The position numbers were made by a program, and so were the translations under genes. From Phoronis australis (Eukaryota > Phoronida > Phoronidae), in the NCBI GenBank assembly GCA_002633005.1, contig NMRA01000404.1:85394-149393 (forward strand): a stretch of 64,000 bases of DNA, read 5' to 3'. This document shows positions 1-13,599 of the stretch, in pieces (within the stretch, counting starts at the first letter, position 1; the number at the start of each line of letters is the position of its first letter). The notes beneath the pieces were generated by a model, which worked only from the letters and a program-made list of their open reading frames with translations, did not search any database and had not been told where the DNA came from.

Positions 1-395
1 CGCGCGCGCTTCCTGGCCACGTGCGTTTAACACCGAGTTATTTTTATTCATGAGACAGTCGATGTGTCTACCGAAAGGTCAGACCATAGAGTGGGACACG
101 GTCGTCGCGAGAGAGTAGCAACGCTGTTGCGTTCTTTTTGAAGCGCTGCGTTACTTTGAAGTGTAAAGTCACGGCTAAATACAAACGTAGCAGTGCCGCT
201 GGTGGTCTAGAAGACCCGTGCAAAACTTTTTTGATAAATTGAAGACGTTACTGTAGCCGAATTTTAGGACTGTAGGTACGTCATTGTTCCCGTGTACACG
301 TTCATGGACTGGGCGCTTATTTCAGCAAAGTCTGAAAACACGTGGGGGGCGCTTATAGGGGCATGGGCGGCTATTACGGCGAATACGGTAATAGA
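1..395. repeat. dispersed repeat, inverse copy at about 13070-13330
   Basis: Bases about 150-395 read as the reverse complement of about 13070-13330. Both share the block with CATGGACTGGGCGCTTAT and the AAGTCTGAAAAC stretch. Probably a non-autonomous DNA transposon. Confidence 0.55.
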
Positions 396-699
396 TTTTG
401 ATCAATAATTTTCAATATAGCACAAAAATTTTTAACACATGCATAAATAGTTATATCTGAAACTTCTATTCTGGTGTCTGCCCAAGGCCTAGTTAATGCT
501 TATGTAATACTGCACAAGCGATTTGTGTGGTTGGCTGGCTCACTATAGGGCTATTGTTAGGACGGCTTTGTCATGAGTGACAGTGGGCAACTGGGATAGG
601 GAAGTGGTTGCTCGCTGAGAGGGCTGACCCTCACGAGATATTCACAATATCATAAGTCTGTCATATGTTTTCACCCATACATCTTCCTTAAACAAATCC

Positions 700-2700
700 T
701 GTCTGATATTTATCCAAGTACCTTTTTCATTCGTCTAGCAATACGTCTGGATGCCAACTTGTAAACAATGTTGAGCAAAATTACTGGTCTCCATTTTTTA
801 TGAGTTTTTTGGTGTTTAATCTGGCATTTGGAATTACAGTTAAATCCCCGTTTTTTGCATGTTTGACATTTCGATTTTTTCATAGCTTTCATGTATATGT
901 CTTAAAATGAAATGGTCTAAATCTTTCCAGAAAAACTTTCATTTGTGAAATAGTAATTTATCTAATTTTAGGCTTAGCAGGATCCCAGAATGATCTGATC
1001 TGTAACTTGGAATTATAAAAATTCTTTGGAGCATCAAAGTTTTGGAAATCAGAAAAAGTCAAGTAGTATGATTAATTGGATTTTTTTGCGCTAAGTGAAT
1101 CTTCTCATTGAAGGAATGATAGGATCATAGATGTCAATGTAATTTTTCCCTTTAGAACTTTTGTACCTTTTGGATTGTCACAAAATCTATCATTGCAAGT
1201 ATCCAGTTCTTGACTGAGAACTAAATTGAAATCTCCACGTATAGTAAACTTTTTAGCGTCAATTTTTTTCAATTATTGACAAATGTTACTATAATAGTCC
1301 AGGTTATTAGTATTTGGACCGTACAAATTTATAGGAATGGTCCTCTGTCCCTTCATAATTCATTATAATATAATTTCCCATAGGATCCTTTCTCACATTT
1401 TGAACAGTTAACTCAGTTATTAAATAGTATAACTATTCCTCTACAATTGCGCTTGTTACAGTCGAAATAACAAGTATAACCCCACTGACATTCAATGTAC
1501 AGCTCCAAATCCCCAGCAAAGTGATTGTCTTGTAGACAATATGTACTGAATGTATTTCTTCTTTTGCAATTAAAGACATCTCTTCTTTTTTCTGGGGTTC
1601 CTAAACCCTGGCAATAAACTGAAAATATATTATTTCCGATTATAGTGGAAAATAAAAAATCTTGAAACCACATAAAGTATAATACATTCACACAGATACA
1701 CTCACAATCAAAGCATCAATCATAAAAATAACTAATAAACAAAACAAAGGACAACATGGATATATAAACTGACTAATGAACTGTGCCCTCCTTCCAGCTC
1801 ATAATGGCACTAGGGTATTTCCAACTAACTCAAATAAATCACAAAAATACAACCATTCAATGTACCACACAGAAATCTCCACTTATCCAATGAACGTCTT
1901 GGATAAACTTCATATCTGACTTAAGATGTACTTTATCCGATCAGTCTCTCATTGGTGGGTCTAATAGCCATTCACTGTTTCCTTGGTACCAAGATCTCTC
2001 ACTGCTTTGAATAGTTTTGCCCTTTGCTTTGTGGGACTCTCATTGACATAAACACCTGTATCAACATCTTTCAAGGATTTAGTTTGACAAAAGAAATCTG
2101 AAGGAGCATTGTATGTAGTAAACTTAACAACAATAGGACGACATTGTGGCTCAGTTGACTTGACATTATGCTTTACTGAACCGCGTCGTAATTTGTGACT
2201 TCTGCTGATATTGGCTTCAGTTCTATTGGCACTTATTTTCCAACTCTAACATAATTTTATCGGTTGATTTACCTTCTGTCTCATATTTACCAGCAATAAC
2301 TAGAACATGTCTCCTGCTGTAATGTTGCTGCTCGTCATATTCTTCTTGTAAGAATCCTACTTTTGACTCAAATCGTACACTTCTTGCCTTAACGCAGTTA
2401 TTTCCTGATCTTTTTCTTCGAGTTTTCCTCAAATTCCTCAAATTGAATTTCTAAACCTGCAAAAAGATCATTCAACTTTTTATTTAACCAACCTTATAAC
2501 ATATTCTTAAATGACAATATCTTCTGCATCTGTACGTGTCGCGTTAAACTCGTCTTGCTTCATGCTGGCTTGATTTGCCAGCCATACCTGCTACAGTTTC
2601 ATCTAAACTGGCCTATTTTTTGCTCTTTCTCAGCTCCTTGCTGTTTTTACTGGCATTTTCTGTGAATTAGGCACTGACTTGTCACTCTTGTTGACAGGAG
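700..2700 (-). mobile_element. degraded L1/Tx1-like LINE
   Basis: On the minus strand, about 1690-1410 encodes an endonuclease start (YCQGLG, EKRRDVF, YCLQDNHF, QWGYTCYF, RGIVILFNN), about 1260-1200 has a GDFNLV-like segment, and about 890-710 has the RT entry block WRPVILLNIVYKLASRR. Frames are broken by stops and shifts, so it is inactive. 2700-2100 may be ORF1 remains. Confidence 0.6.
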
Positions 2701-2835
2701 GCATTTAAACTACAGGAGGTACTTTAAAATATTGAAAATATATGGAGTGCACTGTTCAGTCAACTGCACGCTATTTTGCCATGACCGGAAGTCTTCGTGA
2801 AGAAGAAAGGTGGTTCTGTTAAACTGGGCAGCGGC

Positions 2836-3045
2836 TGTAAACGGTGTCATAATGAACATGTTGGCTTGAGCACAATATATAGAACTTGGATGACGTTCTA
2901 TGCCATGTAAACGGTGTCCTAAGGAACCTGTTGGCATGAGCACAATATACAGAACTTGGTTGACGTTCTGTGCCTTGTAAACAGTGTCCTAATGAACCTG
3001 TTGGAATGAGCACAATATACAGAACTTGGATGACGTTCTGTCCCA
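2836..3045. repeat. 70-bp tandem repeat, three copies
   Basis: Units start at 2836, 2906 and 2976, each with TGTAAAC(G/A)GTGTC and ending near TGACGTTCT. Confidence 0.8.
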
Positions 3046-3409
3046 TAATATGACTAAACACCTTGCCACCTTGTATGACACCTTCCACAGTGTATGAAAT
3101 GCTGAACTAACGGTCTGACCCATCAAGTATTCGTTTGGATCTCGTTCCATTGAACTGCACATGGCAATGGCCGGGTTGTATCGGAAATGCACCTGACATC
3201 CCGGAACGAAGAGGCAAGCCTATTCCTTTCTCGGGTTGACTGGCTACTGCAGAAATTTCATCCCAAACTGAAATTGATATCCCACTAATACTGAGCTCAC
3301 GAAAACAGCCCAACATCATGCAGTGGGATGCCCTGTAGCATGCGTTCGACAATCTTTCAGACCTGCTGATGAGAGCACCCATACTGAGATTACCTGATTT
3401 CCTTAGACC

Positions 3410-3800
3410 TTCTATTGTTTAGGCTGATGCATCAAATACTGGTATAGGCTGTATATAATTGTTGCAAGAGTATGATGATGGCAGGTTCCCAGTAGCTTGT
3501 GCCAGTGAGAAATTGTTGCCTCGAGAATGGAATTACTCGAGTCATTGAGAGAGTTTGGCTATTGTCTTTGCCATCGGAAAATTTGCGAAGTATATTTGTA
3601 TGGGAAAGAATTCATCATGCATAGTGACCATCAATCTCTGGCTAACATTCACAAGAGTTTGTACACAATGGACACATAGGTGCGGACCTTGTTCTTGCAA
3701 AGTTATTGATTTAAGGTTGAAGCTATTAAAGGCTCGGAGAATGTTGGTGCTCATTACCTTAGCAGATTAGAGTATTGATTTTGCTTCAAAATTAGATAAT
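3410..3800 (+). mobile_element. Ty3/Gypsy-type RNase H fragment, broken
   Basis: Reading across two frames shows the pattern of a retrotransposon RNase H: an Asp-Ala-Ser-x-TGIG start, LLQEYDDGR, ASEKLLPRE, LAIVFAIGKF and, near the end, KGSENVGA-x-YLSRLE. Stops and frameshifts interrupt it. No LTRs were identified nearby. Confidence 0.55.
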
Positions 3801-4690
3801 GAATCTAAGTGTTGATAAATATTTGAGTCTTCCTTGTTAAGAAAATCTTAAGAAATATTTTCTTGAGGAGGGGCTTATTGGTCAGAATATTATTGATTAT
3901 GAAATCAGTGGAGTTAGTTTCATTGAAGTTAACCAAAATTTGTGCTTATGTACTTTAAATTATGGGGTCAAACTTGTTTACATATAATTTGATATATACA
4001 TGTATTTTAGATGTTGTTTACCTCTTTTGCTCTATTGTCAATGTACTTTAAGGATTCTAGAAATATCTAAGATCAAATCGTAACTGCCAATGATAAGATT
4101 AGAAAAATCATGTGGTTTTTATCAGCCAATCGTTAAGTAATTTTGGCAGAAGTCTGGAAAAATAGCCAATTTGGTAGTTGAAGCTATAGGACCAATGCTT
4201 CAGTGTACTGAAGAAGTAGTACAACAGAGCCTGTAGGCTGATTTTAAAGAGGATCTTGGCAAGGGCAATTAATGGTTAACGAACAGGAAGTTAACTAAGA
4301 GATTGTCACTTGCATCATGGGTAATAAGATACTGTCTACACATGTTCTGTCACGAGTGAGGGACTGTGATCAGCAAGAGGAATTATGGGTAATCGTATTG
4401 CCTACACAACATTGTTGTGTCACCGGGGACTATGATCAGGAAGAGGAATTTTGGGTAATCAGATACTGCCTTCACATGCCGTTGCATCATGAAGGACTGT
4501 GGCCTGCAAGTGCGCTGTCCCAGTATACTGTGTGTTAGTTCAAAGATTGGCCAACAAGAATGTCATCCAACAAGTGTGGATTCCTACAGCTTGGATAGCT
4601 GATCTTATAGATTGTTTAATTGGTTGAAGATTTCCTTGTAGAAGGTTCTAGCAAAAGCTACTCTTCATTGTTAGTGTACTTAATTAACAA
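3801..4690. other. no gene seen
   Basis: AT-rich. A loose repeat of about 55-65 bases (GAGGAATTATGGGTAAT and relatives) lies at about 4310-4480. Confidence 0.4.
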
Positions 4691-4694
4691 CAGG

Positions 4695-4835
4695 TTTCGC
4701 TTGTTCTTCTTCCGTCCAACTTTGACTCTTAATAACTCCAAAATGGTTGCAGGTGTGTTCCTCAAATTTAACGTATGTTTTTAGGCAGTACATAAATTTT
4801 GATTCATTACATAATCATATTCCATAATTTTAACT
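4695..4835. repeat. fragment of dispersed repeat shared with 20700-20825
   Basis: Shares the blocks starting CTTAATAACTCCAAA and ATAATCATATTCCAT with the copy at 20.7 kb, in the same orientation. Confidence 0.6.
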
Positions 4836-5125
4836 AGTGGTTATTTTTTATTATATATTAATTTAATTGATGAATTTAATCATTCTCTTGCTTTCCACGT
4901 ACAATCCCAAAGCAATAGCTACCTAAACTAAACCCACTGTCAACTTATGACCAATGTGTTTGCGTATGTGTGTGTGTGTGCGCACTTGCGTGCTTGCGTG
5001 TGTTCACTTACTGTTTCATTAATGTAATTATTATTTTTGTGACTAAAATACTAAGAAAAACAAAATTCTATTCAACAGCAAGCACACACCGGTAGACACG
5101 GTTGGGAGAAAGAAAGCATGACTTT

Positions 5126-5385
5126 TGTGGTCAGAAAATAACAAGAGGTCAGACACGATATAGTGGCCCAAAATAAGAGGTCAGACACGATATAGTGGCC
5201 CAAAATAACAAGAGGTAAGACACGATATAGTGGCCCAAAATAAGAGGTCAGACATGATATAGTGGCCCAAAATAACAAAGAGGTCAGACACGATATAGTG
5301 GCCCAAAATAACAAGAGGTCAGACACGATATAGTGGCCCAAAATAACAAGAGGTCAGACACGATATAGTGACCCAAAATCATTCA
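5126..5385. repeat. 32-36-bp minisatellite, about 8 copies
   Basis: The unit contains AGAGGTCAGACACGATATAG followed by TGGCCCAAAATA; unit length varies by 3-4 bases through presence or absence of an AAC. Confidence 0.85.
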
Positions 5386-5389
5386 CACT

Positions 5390-6846
5390 TTGGCTGAACT
5401 AATAAGTACAATGTCTCACTGCGGCTGTTGCTGAATTGCAACAGCAAGAGGTCACATGATTGGTAACATGATTGGTGAGTCCCGTTACTCTCCAAGCATT
5501 TCTGAAGACCTAACCCTGCATCCTGTTCTACCGTAGTAGTAGCCTTAGAATTTGGACACCATTTTTTATTTCATTTTATTGACACTTGTCATTTTGTATA
5601 CCATTTACCGTATTTACTGATAGATAAGTTGTGTGAACGTTTGAGTTGTCTAAACTGTGGAGACCAAATCAATAGGGTGATTGTTGGTATCGTAGAATTT
5701 GAAATTCCATGCAAATATTCACATGACCGATCAAACGTTGCTAAGGGATTTTGGAATTTTCAAACGTATACTGCGAATGTGCTTTCTTGGGTTGCATTTT
5801 TCTCTGGAAAACATGTATACTTATTGTAGATGATTTCAATTTCTTGTCTGGGTCAATCTCAAGCTCTGTTTCTACTAAGGATGTATAGGATGCTGAAAGT
5901 AGGCGATATTAGTTCATTTGGTACAACTGAGCGAAAGTATAAATAGCGGACTGCGACCACAAAACAGATGAAAGTGACAACTTTAAACAAGGCAAATGGA
6001 AAGTCATGGGTTTATCTCAATTATACGACCAAAACTTTTTGCCGATCATATTGCCGAGTTGTGCTTTAGTAAACTTATTTATTATTAACAGTATATGTGT
6101 AATATTGAACTTGTATCATTCACCATGAAAATGGTCATAGCTTTTAACACTAGTTGTTGGCTTTCGCTCCTAAAGCTCGGCCTTCCGTCTTATTACAAAA
6201 CAATGATAAAGTATGGTTTTGCATGTTTGCCAAGTTAACCGTCCCCACGGTAACATACAACTGACAGCTCCTTCACTACATCGTCTATGAACTAAAAGCA
6301 ATGAGTTCCCTGAATGCTAAAAATACGTAAATCTCATTTTTTGTAGCATAACCAGTATTTTTTTTCACATGATAAACAAGGAGCTACTTTCTTCTTATTG
6401 ATTTTTTGTTATATTGTTAGTTATAGCCGTTCTGTTGGATGCTCTGATTACTTCATTAATGTGCTTAGATTGACAACAATCTCCAGGCCTGTTCAGGCCA
6501 AGAACTGTACGATGATACTTGGCTTACCTCAAAATCCAACTGCTGCATGGGGCTTTAGTAATGACCCAATTTTGTTGCACACCCAGCAGAATTAATGAAG
6601 AACGTAATATGGCAACGTGAAAGATATATTTTAGGTTGTAAAAATCACATTTCTTGTCCAATTTTCAAAATTCAAACACCTGATCAAGTGTGCTTTTCAT
6701 AAATTATTCATATAATTATGCTATTCACAAACTTTCAAAACAAAAATTTTAAAATTGTCGCTCCCAGTGTGTTTATGATGGCCTGATTATCCGCAGAATG
6801 ACATAGTCAGCAGTCTGAAGCAATGTAATTAACCACAACACTATGC
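5390..6846. other. no gene seen
   Basis: Short open frames only, none with recognisable domains or splice context. Confidence 0.35.
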
Positions 6847-7815
6847 AGCTGATTTCATAAAGGTGGTTTAAAGTTAAACCAGGTTTGAACTGGACTTATA
6901 CCAGGTTTAAAGATAATCTGCATTTCATAAAAGTGGTTTAACTTTTATACCAGTGGTCTAGTAAAACCTGGTTTAACTCCAGTTTAGTCCTGGTCTAAGT
7001 CAGTTTTCATTTCACCAATGAGGTCTATATCCTTTAGACCTGTATTAAGATCTTAAACTATGTTTAACTTTAGACTTGGTCAGACCCAGGTTTAACTGTT
7101 AAATATGTCAAACTTGCATCGTATAGGTACAACTGAACGATGCCGCGGTGTGCAATTGCGACGCAGTTTTAGAACGAAAATGGACTATTTCCAATATTCA
7201 GGTTTACTACGACACGAGATCAAACGTAGCAGGGGCGGATCCAGGATTTTTTAAAGGGGAGGGGACGGTCAAGGACTTTTTGAAAGGGGGGACCAAGTTC
7301 AACAATTTGAAAATTATAGATTTGATACCATTAAAATCAAGGGAAAAAGGGGGCTCCGGACCCCTTGACCCCCCTGGATCCGCCTATGCGTAAACCAGTA
7401 CGTGCTGGAGTGTGTCCTGCGGATTCCTCAGAATACGACTGGTCGAGCAGGTCTCATCGTCGCAAGCCCTACGGATTTGATTTAAGACAGCATCCTCTGA
7501 TTCTTCTGACTGAGTTCCACCTCCACTGTTCTCCGATGTCTGCTCTGATTCTACTGGTGTATGCCATTCTATACCCACGTGATCAAGGTTTCATTGAAGC
7601 ACTTCAATAGTTTCTTTGTTGGGTTTACCCAGCTCGACACACTGGGGTGCTTTTGATACTTTAAACCTGGTTCTACTGAACCAGCTCCCTGGTCTAGCAA
7701 AACCAGGCTTTCAGACTCTTAAACCATGTTGGTGAAATGCAAGTTAGGTCTAAAATTAGACCAGGTTTAAGTCTTAAACCTGGTTTTGTTAAACCACCTT
7801 TATGAAATCGGCTGA
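6847..7815. mobile_element. terminal-inverted-repeat element, about 970 bp
   Basis: The left end CAGCTGATTTCATAAAGGTG and the right end pair as 25-base inverted repeats with one mismatch. Sub-terminal regions on both sides are full of short CCAGGTTTAA-type repeats in both orientations. No transposase frame is present, so it is non-autonomous. It hosts a second element at 7230-7388. Confidence 0.65.
7230..7388. mobile_element. small GGATCC-ended TIR element, copy 1, nested
   Basis: The ends CAGGGGCGGATCCAGG and CCTGGATCCGCCTATG are inverted repeats. Flanks CGTAG and CGTAA look like a 5-bp target duplication with one change. Confidence 0.6.
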
Positions 7816-8036
7816 TGGTGTCTTTGGTCAATGTGGGCAGGTTCTGAGGAATGCAAACTGGTCAAGTTGACCATTCTTGACCAATGAGCATGTCAACATA
7901 GGATTCTTTTCATGTTGGGAGTATAGTAATATGTTTTCATAAGAGCAATGGAGCAGTTTCTCAGTAATCTGTGTGACATTACATTAGAGTAATGTGATAA
8001 TACGATGAATGTTTTCAGTCATCCAGTTGGGTCATA

Positions 8037-8170
8037 GTATAAGAATCGATAAATCTATTACTGGACTTACGGGAAGGGGAGATGGCTATGTTGCGTCCTC
8101 GAGAGGAGGACGCTATGTAGCCATCTCCACGTACCGTAAGTCCAGTAATAGATTTATTGATTCTTATATT
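8037..8170. repeat. near-perfect palindromic element, about 134 bp
   Basis: Arms ATAAGAATCGATAAATCTAT (left) and its complement (right) continue through ACTGGACTTACGG and GAGATGGCTA to a loop at the CTCGAG-rich centre. This is a MITE-like hairpin. Confidence 0.75.
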
Positions 8171-9229
8171 AGAGTAATCTGCAGTCATTGGGATTGTTTC
8201 CTCTTGCTTGAACCACGTTAGTGTTATCTGTAACAGACAGCACTCTGAACAATCGTTTCTTACGTCATGCATTTTTTCAGGTACTACAGTGGGTTTGCGA
8301 GAAAAGAATGGTTTCTGTGTAAAAAGGAATGGTGTTGGTGATACAGCTGTGAGGTTAGTGGGGTAGGAAGAATGGCTTCTCTGATATTTAACATAAATCC
8401 TGTAGACTTGTTCATTCAGTTTTCAAAATTCTAGCACTTTTGATTGTTAGTGTTCTTTTGTGTCCAATTTTGAAAGAAATATTTTGAATGAGTGTCGTAG
8501 CTGATTTCAGTTTTCATTGTGTTTCTTTGAGTGAAAACATGTTGTAATGAAAATGATTTCATTCTGTTAAAATGTTTTGTATCATTTATGCCGTTTTGAG
8601 AAGACAGTGTCACATCCAATTTGATTGTTTGACTAGGTGAGGGTGAGTCAAGGTTAATGGCTGGTCTGGTAGAGCCGGGGTACTGTCCCCTGAACCATGT
8701 GTAGTAAGACAGAGGTGTGCAGTAGTGTATACATCAATGTGGAACAGTTGACTGGGCAGGCTGACTACCCCATGGTCTCTCAAGGTACAGTAATTTAAGG
8801 AAGTTGGAAGATTTCAATTACTCTTTGCAAATTTTTGAAATAATTATTTTCTTTAGAATTGGGGATTAAAACTGTTACAATTTGTGAGAATCTTTTTCTC
8901 GGATATTAAGAGTCGCTGAGTCTTCACTACAAATTACTCATTTTCAGCGTGACTTGTTGTCATCTGCCTAAAACATTTTCTAGACATGTCAGCGCTTGAT
9001 TGTATAAATACTAGATTGTAATACTGTTTACTCTTAAAGCCAATAGACCTTTTGTTATGTGACCTCTCTGGCTTCCATTTTTGGAGTTTAAGCTTTGCTA
9101 AGCCGTTCACGTAAGGACTGTTTTGAAATTTGGTATGTGGATAGATCTTGTCTAGAACTATCTCAAAAATGCCATTCATTTATCTCTACAACTTGCTGTT
9201 CTTGAGTTATTTGAGACTTTCTGGTGACT
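8171..9229. other. no gene seen
   Basis: No recognisable coding or repeat structure beyond short AT-rich runs. Confidence 0.35.
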
Positions 9230-10200
9230 ACTTTGTGCCCACATATTTATAAGTCATCTCTGTCCGTCCGTCCGGGCGGCGCCATGGCTGTATCTCGTAA
9301 ACTGCTTGCATGATCTTTACTAAATTTAGCAAGTGTATTTGTATGAATGTTGACAACCGACGACAATCACTTTCGGACGGATCTGTCTACCGGTGTGCCT
9401 CCTAATGGCAATTTTAGTTTTTACGTTTACCTCAGTTTGTATCTTCAAAGGTCCTCAACGTATTTTCACAAAATTTGGAATATAAAAATCTGTTGGTGAG
9501 ATGACGCCGTTTTTGCATGGAATTGAGGTATTTTGCGCCACCTAGTGGCCATTTGTGCTGTTTTCTAGAGTTTTGGCATCCATCTCACTGTCAACCAAAG
9601 CACTCTAAGGATGATTTTGATAATTGTCGGTCTCGGTGTCAAATGCATGGCTGATGATGACGACGACGACTTCGACTACTGTGGCGCCTCCTAATGGTAG
9701 TTTTGCTTTATTTTGTGCCCATTGCTGTATCTCCTAAACCCACTGCTGGCTCTTAAATTTAGTACTTGCATTTATATGAAACAAACAACAGACGATGACT
9801 TTCTGTCCGTTCCAACAAACGCTGTGACACCTAGTGGCAATTTCATTTTTTCCCATTTTCCTTTGTTTCTCTGAAGTTTTATAAATAACTTTCTATTAAA
9901 AAAGCAATGGCATGTTCCTGTTTTCGAATGGATTGGATGTTTTTGCGCCATCTGGTGGCCATTTTATGATACAAATAAACAACCCTAGAAGCACCCTGTT
10001 TGCGGCACATTCGTGGGCGCATTTTAATGCCCTGCGTTGCTCTTGTTTAACTTTTGATTTCTGATATCATACCTCCAGCGTGATCATTAAAGTCAGCATC
10101 ATTTTTACCATGTGTTACTCTACAAAAATATGTCTTACACTTATTCTTGTAGTTACTCGCCCTCGTCATCATTTTTCCTTTAATTTTGCCAAGTGTCATT
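9230..10200. repeat. dispersed repeat family, copy 1
   Basis: Contains recurring phrases such as TGGCGCCTCCTAATGG, CTGTATCTCCTAAACCCACT and CACCTAGTGGC, shared with 26090-26830 and 32230-33140. Internally it repeats itself about every 400 bases. Confidence 0.55.
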
Positions 10201-10320
10201 CACCACTTTCTTTTAATACTTGTTGCAAACTTGGATAACAACTTGAACCCATATTGCAAATCAAAATTTATCTTAGAACCTTCGAAATTTAACGCCTTAC
10301 TGATTGAAATTTTTTTGGTG

Positions 10321-10600
10321 AATGGAATTGTGGGTAGTGAGAGAACTAGTTTGAGCAGTGGGAGCTTAGTTAAAAATTGGTGAAAAGGAATTGTGGGTAG
10401 TGAGGGTACTATCTTGAGCAGTGGGAGGAGCTTAGTTAAAAATTGGTGAAAGGAATTGTGGGTAGTGAGGGTACTATCTTGAGCAGTGGGAGGAGCTTAG
10501 TTAAAAATTGGTAAAGAGAACTGTGGGTAGTGCGGGTACTAGCTTGAGCAGTGGGAGGAGCGTAGTTGAAAATTGTCAAAAGTAGAGGGTGTGCATTTGG
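10321..10600. repeat. 66-bp tandem repeat, about four copies
   Basis: The unit contains GGAATTGTGGGTAGTGAG, then GAGCAGTGGGAGGAGC and TTAGTTAAAAATTGGT. Confidence 0.8.
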
Positions 10601-10767
10601 CTGAGCAGTGGGTGCTTTACATCCAAGTTCTTGAAAGTAGAGGTTGGGCATTTACCCGAATGTTAACTGTAGTTTGTGAGAAGAAATTGACAAGCCAAGT
10701 GTTTGGGTAGAGTATCATTTATTTTGTCTCATCTCTGAGTTTCACGACTCGCCGGCTATGTTCTCAA

Positions 10768-12497
10768 GTCAAAATTGGGGCTCGACAAAATGAGCTCCAG
10801 GTCACATTTGCAACTTGAAAATTGGAATTGTGACCTGAGATTTTTGTCAGCTCATATCAAGTCACAAAATGCGACCTGGAATTTCCAATGTAAGCGAGCT
10901 GCGTTTTTACACTTCGCGGCAGATACCTTGCAAATATAAAGCAACTTTTGTGAATTCAACTGTTATTTGGTTGTTGCCAAATCAAGTTTAAAAGAACACT
11001 AACCGAGAACAGCCCTCCCGATGACATTGTAAGCAAGTTGCGTGAGCATGGGATAATGCAGAATCGATCTTTGACGCGTTTCATTGGCTAACATTTTCGG
11101 GTACTTTGAAATTTATAAATTTACGGATTCGCAGAAGAAAGTTTTGGGCCATAACACATGATAAAACATCACAAAACAGCGGTGTTTCTACGAATTCTTA
11201 AGTGATCAACTTACCAAAAAACATGTTCATTTTTCGCGTAACATGTCATTATTACATGTACCAAATATCCACGACAATATCCCTTATATCGCACTGTGGC
11301 AGATAGGTCCCGTTGTTAGCGCGCAAGCGGTGATGGCAGACAACCGTGAATTAGAAATGTGCGTCTCATTTTTTATCCCATAAGACAGCAAAAGTGAAAA
11401 TAACAACCCTATTAATCACCAAATGACGGCCACCTCTTTACTTTCAGAAAAGTAGTTTTTGAGTTGCCAAGAAAGTCTCAAACCCCTTTACTTGTTTGTG
11501 GGGCTACGTGCGCGAAATATGATTTGTCATTCACACGTTGTTGCCAATGTAAAGTTTAGGCGTGGTCCAGCGATTCAAGTGTGGGAACTCACGTGTGCTC
11601 ATCACTCCAAAACTGTGCATCAAAAGAGAACAGTGACAGTCCTAAATGGAAGATTATAGCAGCTTGGCTCTGTTATGCACCTGGTTTCCAGTGGTGTATT
11701 TGAAAATGAACTTCATAGATTACCGGCGGTTATAAAAGACCCGATGCAATGTTATAGTCCCCTGGACTGATATAATCCAGAACTGGTATTTTCTTGTTCC
11801 GATGTTTCCCCTGGGTCGATGTTCCCTAAACCCGATATTTGCCCATGGCCAGCTTAATTGCAACTAAACGGGTAGATGCGAAATTGTGGTCAGCGAAGTT
11901 TTTATTCTACTCATCATACACCCCCCTGGCAATTTTTTGCTCTTCGGACCACTGTCACCATAAAATGTTTTGTGTGCTGTTTACACTACAAAAGGTTGAC
12001 ACTGATCAGCTGACACAGAACGAGATGTTCTAGTGCAAGTATGTGACTGTAAACAGAACTGAACTAGAACAAATTGACCCGTTTGTGAGGTACAGCAATT
12101 TGNAATGTTTGTTTGGCCAAAGTTCACCCGTTAAGTCATAAAATGGTAATTGCCGACCAAGGACACGCTTAATCCGAATTGGTCGTCTACGCTAGGCGAC
12201 CACTTAGCCGACCCAAGTGCCGACCACAGAGGCGACTCAGTAGACGGCTCCTAGCCGACCGTTGTTGGTCGGCTGCTGGTCGGCTAGACGACCGGTCGAC
12301 GGCCGGTCGTCGACCAATTTCCGACCGGTCGGCCAAAAATTCGTGATGTGTGCTGTAGCTACTCGACTGCACGTGTTGGTTAGAGAGCACTGATTCAACT
12401 TTTACGTTGGCAACTAGCTGGATTTTGAAAATGCAGCCTGGGATTTTGGCTAAGTCACAAAATGCGACCTGTCGATTTTCATAGCGTCGAGCCCTGA
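10768..12497. mobile_element. probable TIR element with GGGCTCGAC ends
   Basis: GGGGCTCGAC at the left and GTCGAGCCC at the right are inverted. Sub-terminal sequence on both sides shares AGTCACAAAATGCGACCTG. Related ends occur at 41841. Contains the N at 12103 and no transposase frame. Confidence 0.45.
12180..12335. repeat. GC-rich palindromic cluster of GACCGGTCG motifs
   Basis: Many overlapping short palindromes (GACCGGTC, CCGACCGG, GGTCGGC) occur within 155 bases, unlike the AT-rich surroundings. Confidence 0.6.
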
Positions 12498-13599
12498 AAA
12501 TGCTTGCTAGCTGTGAATGACACTTTTTCCCTCATAAAATTGGTTTGTGGTTTCACTTTTGCCTCCTTCTCTTGAAGGGATTTGCAGATTAATTATTTTT
12601 TATTAAGCAACCCATCAAGTCCCAGTCACTGTCTCATGGTGTTATTTTGAATGTCAATGTCTGGGCTGCGTTCCCGGTGTAGATGTGAAAAAGCATACAC
12701 TCAGTCAAGGCAATAAATTGTTATGTATTAGTGTCATGTTTTGCGATTATGCCCAGGACAGCAATGGCGTACCGTAGCAACATGGCTACCACTGTAGTGA
12801 TGGCACAATGAGGTTGGAATGTTGAATTATGAAATAGACTGATTGACTGTTTACATTCCTAGAATGAAGATTACTCTCCAAAAGGGCAATTGCATTGAGT
12901 CTTATGGCATTACGGCGTTTTCCTGTTGCTCCCAACTTCTTCGATTCTATAGCCCAACAACAAGTCGAGAAGATCACCCCTATAGCCAATATCTTACACG
13001 ATGTCATGAATTCTCATAAAGTTATTTAAGTGCAAGTTTTATCATTTCCTGTGCTGTACAAAATACCGCATTTACCGTAATAACAGCCCATATCCCTATA
13101 AGCGCTCCCCCATGCGTTTTCAGACTTTGATAAAATAAGCGCCCAGTCCATGAATGTGTACGTGCAAAAAATGCCTTACCTACAGTCCTAAAATTCTACA
13201 GTAACGTCTTCAAATTATCAATAATATCCGACAGTCCTGAAAAAAATCATTGTGCGCAGAATTTGTATACCACGAGCCTCGCCGCTATGTCCGTATTTAG
13301 CTGTGACTATACACTTCAAACTTCCACCATGCCTCAAAACGAACACATAAGTCTGCTGATATTGCGAGGACCAATGGTCTGGCCTTTCAGAGCAGAAGTA
13401 GTGTACTTGTCTACGGGATTGGTTTGTAGATATTTCTCGCTTTCAACAAGAATCCAAATTTCTTTGAACACATGAAAACCGCAAATCGAAGACTAATATC
13501 CAATAAAATGACCTCTGATAGCGACATTGCTTACATACCCTTACACCGAAAAATAACTGTCAGATAGTCACGTACGCCACATCCAGCCGCACGGCGACT

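Noticed and set aside
5072-5341. Open frame in the 5.1-kb repeat array (minus)
   Set aside because: It is only the translation of a 32-36-bp minisatellite; no start context or family.
5126-5385. CRISPR-like regular repeats (also 42414-42556 and 15240-15553)
   Set aside because: Units are contiguous with no unique spacers, in a eukaryotic intron-rich genome; these are minisatellites.
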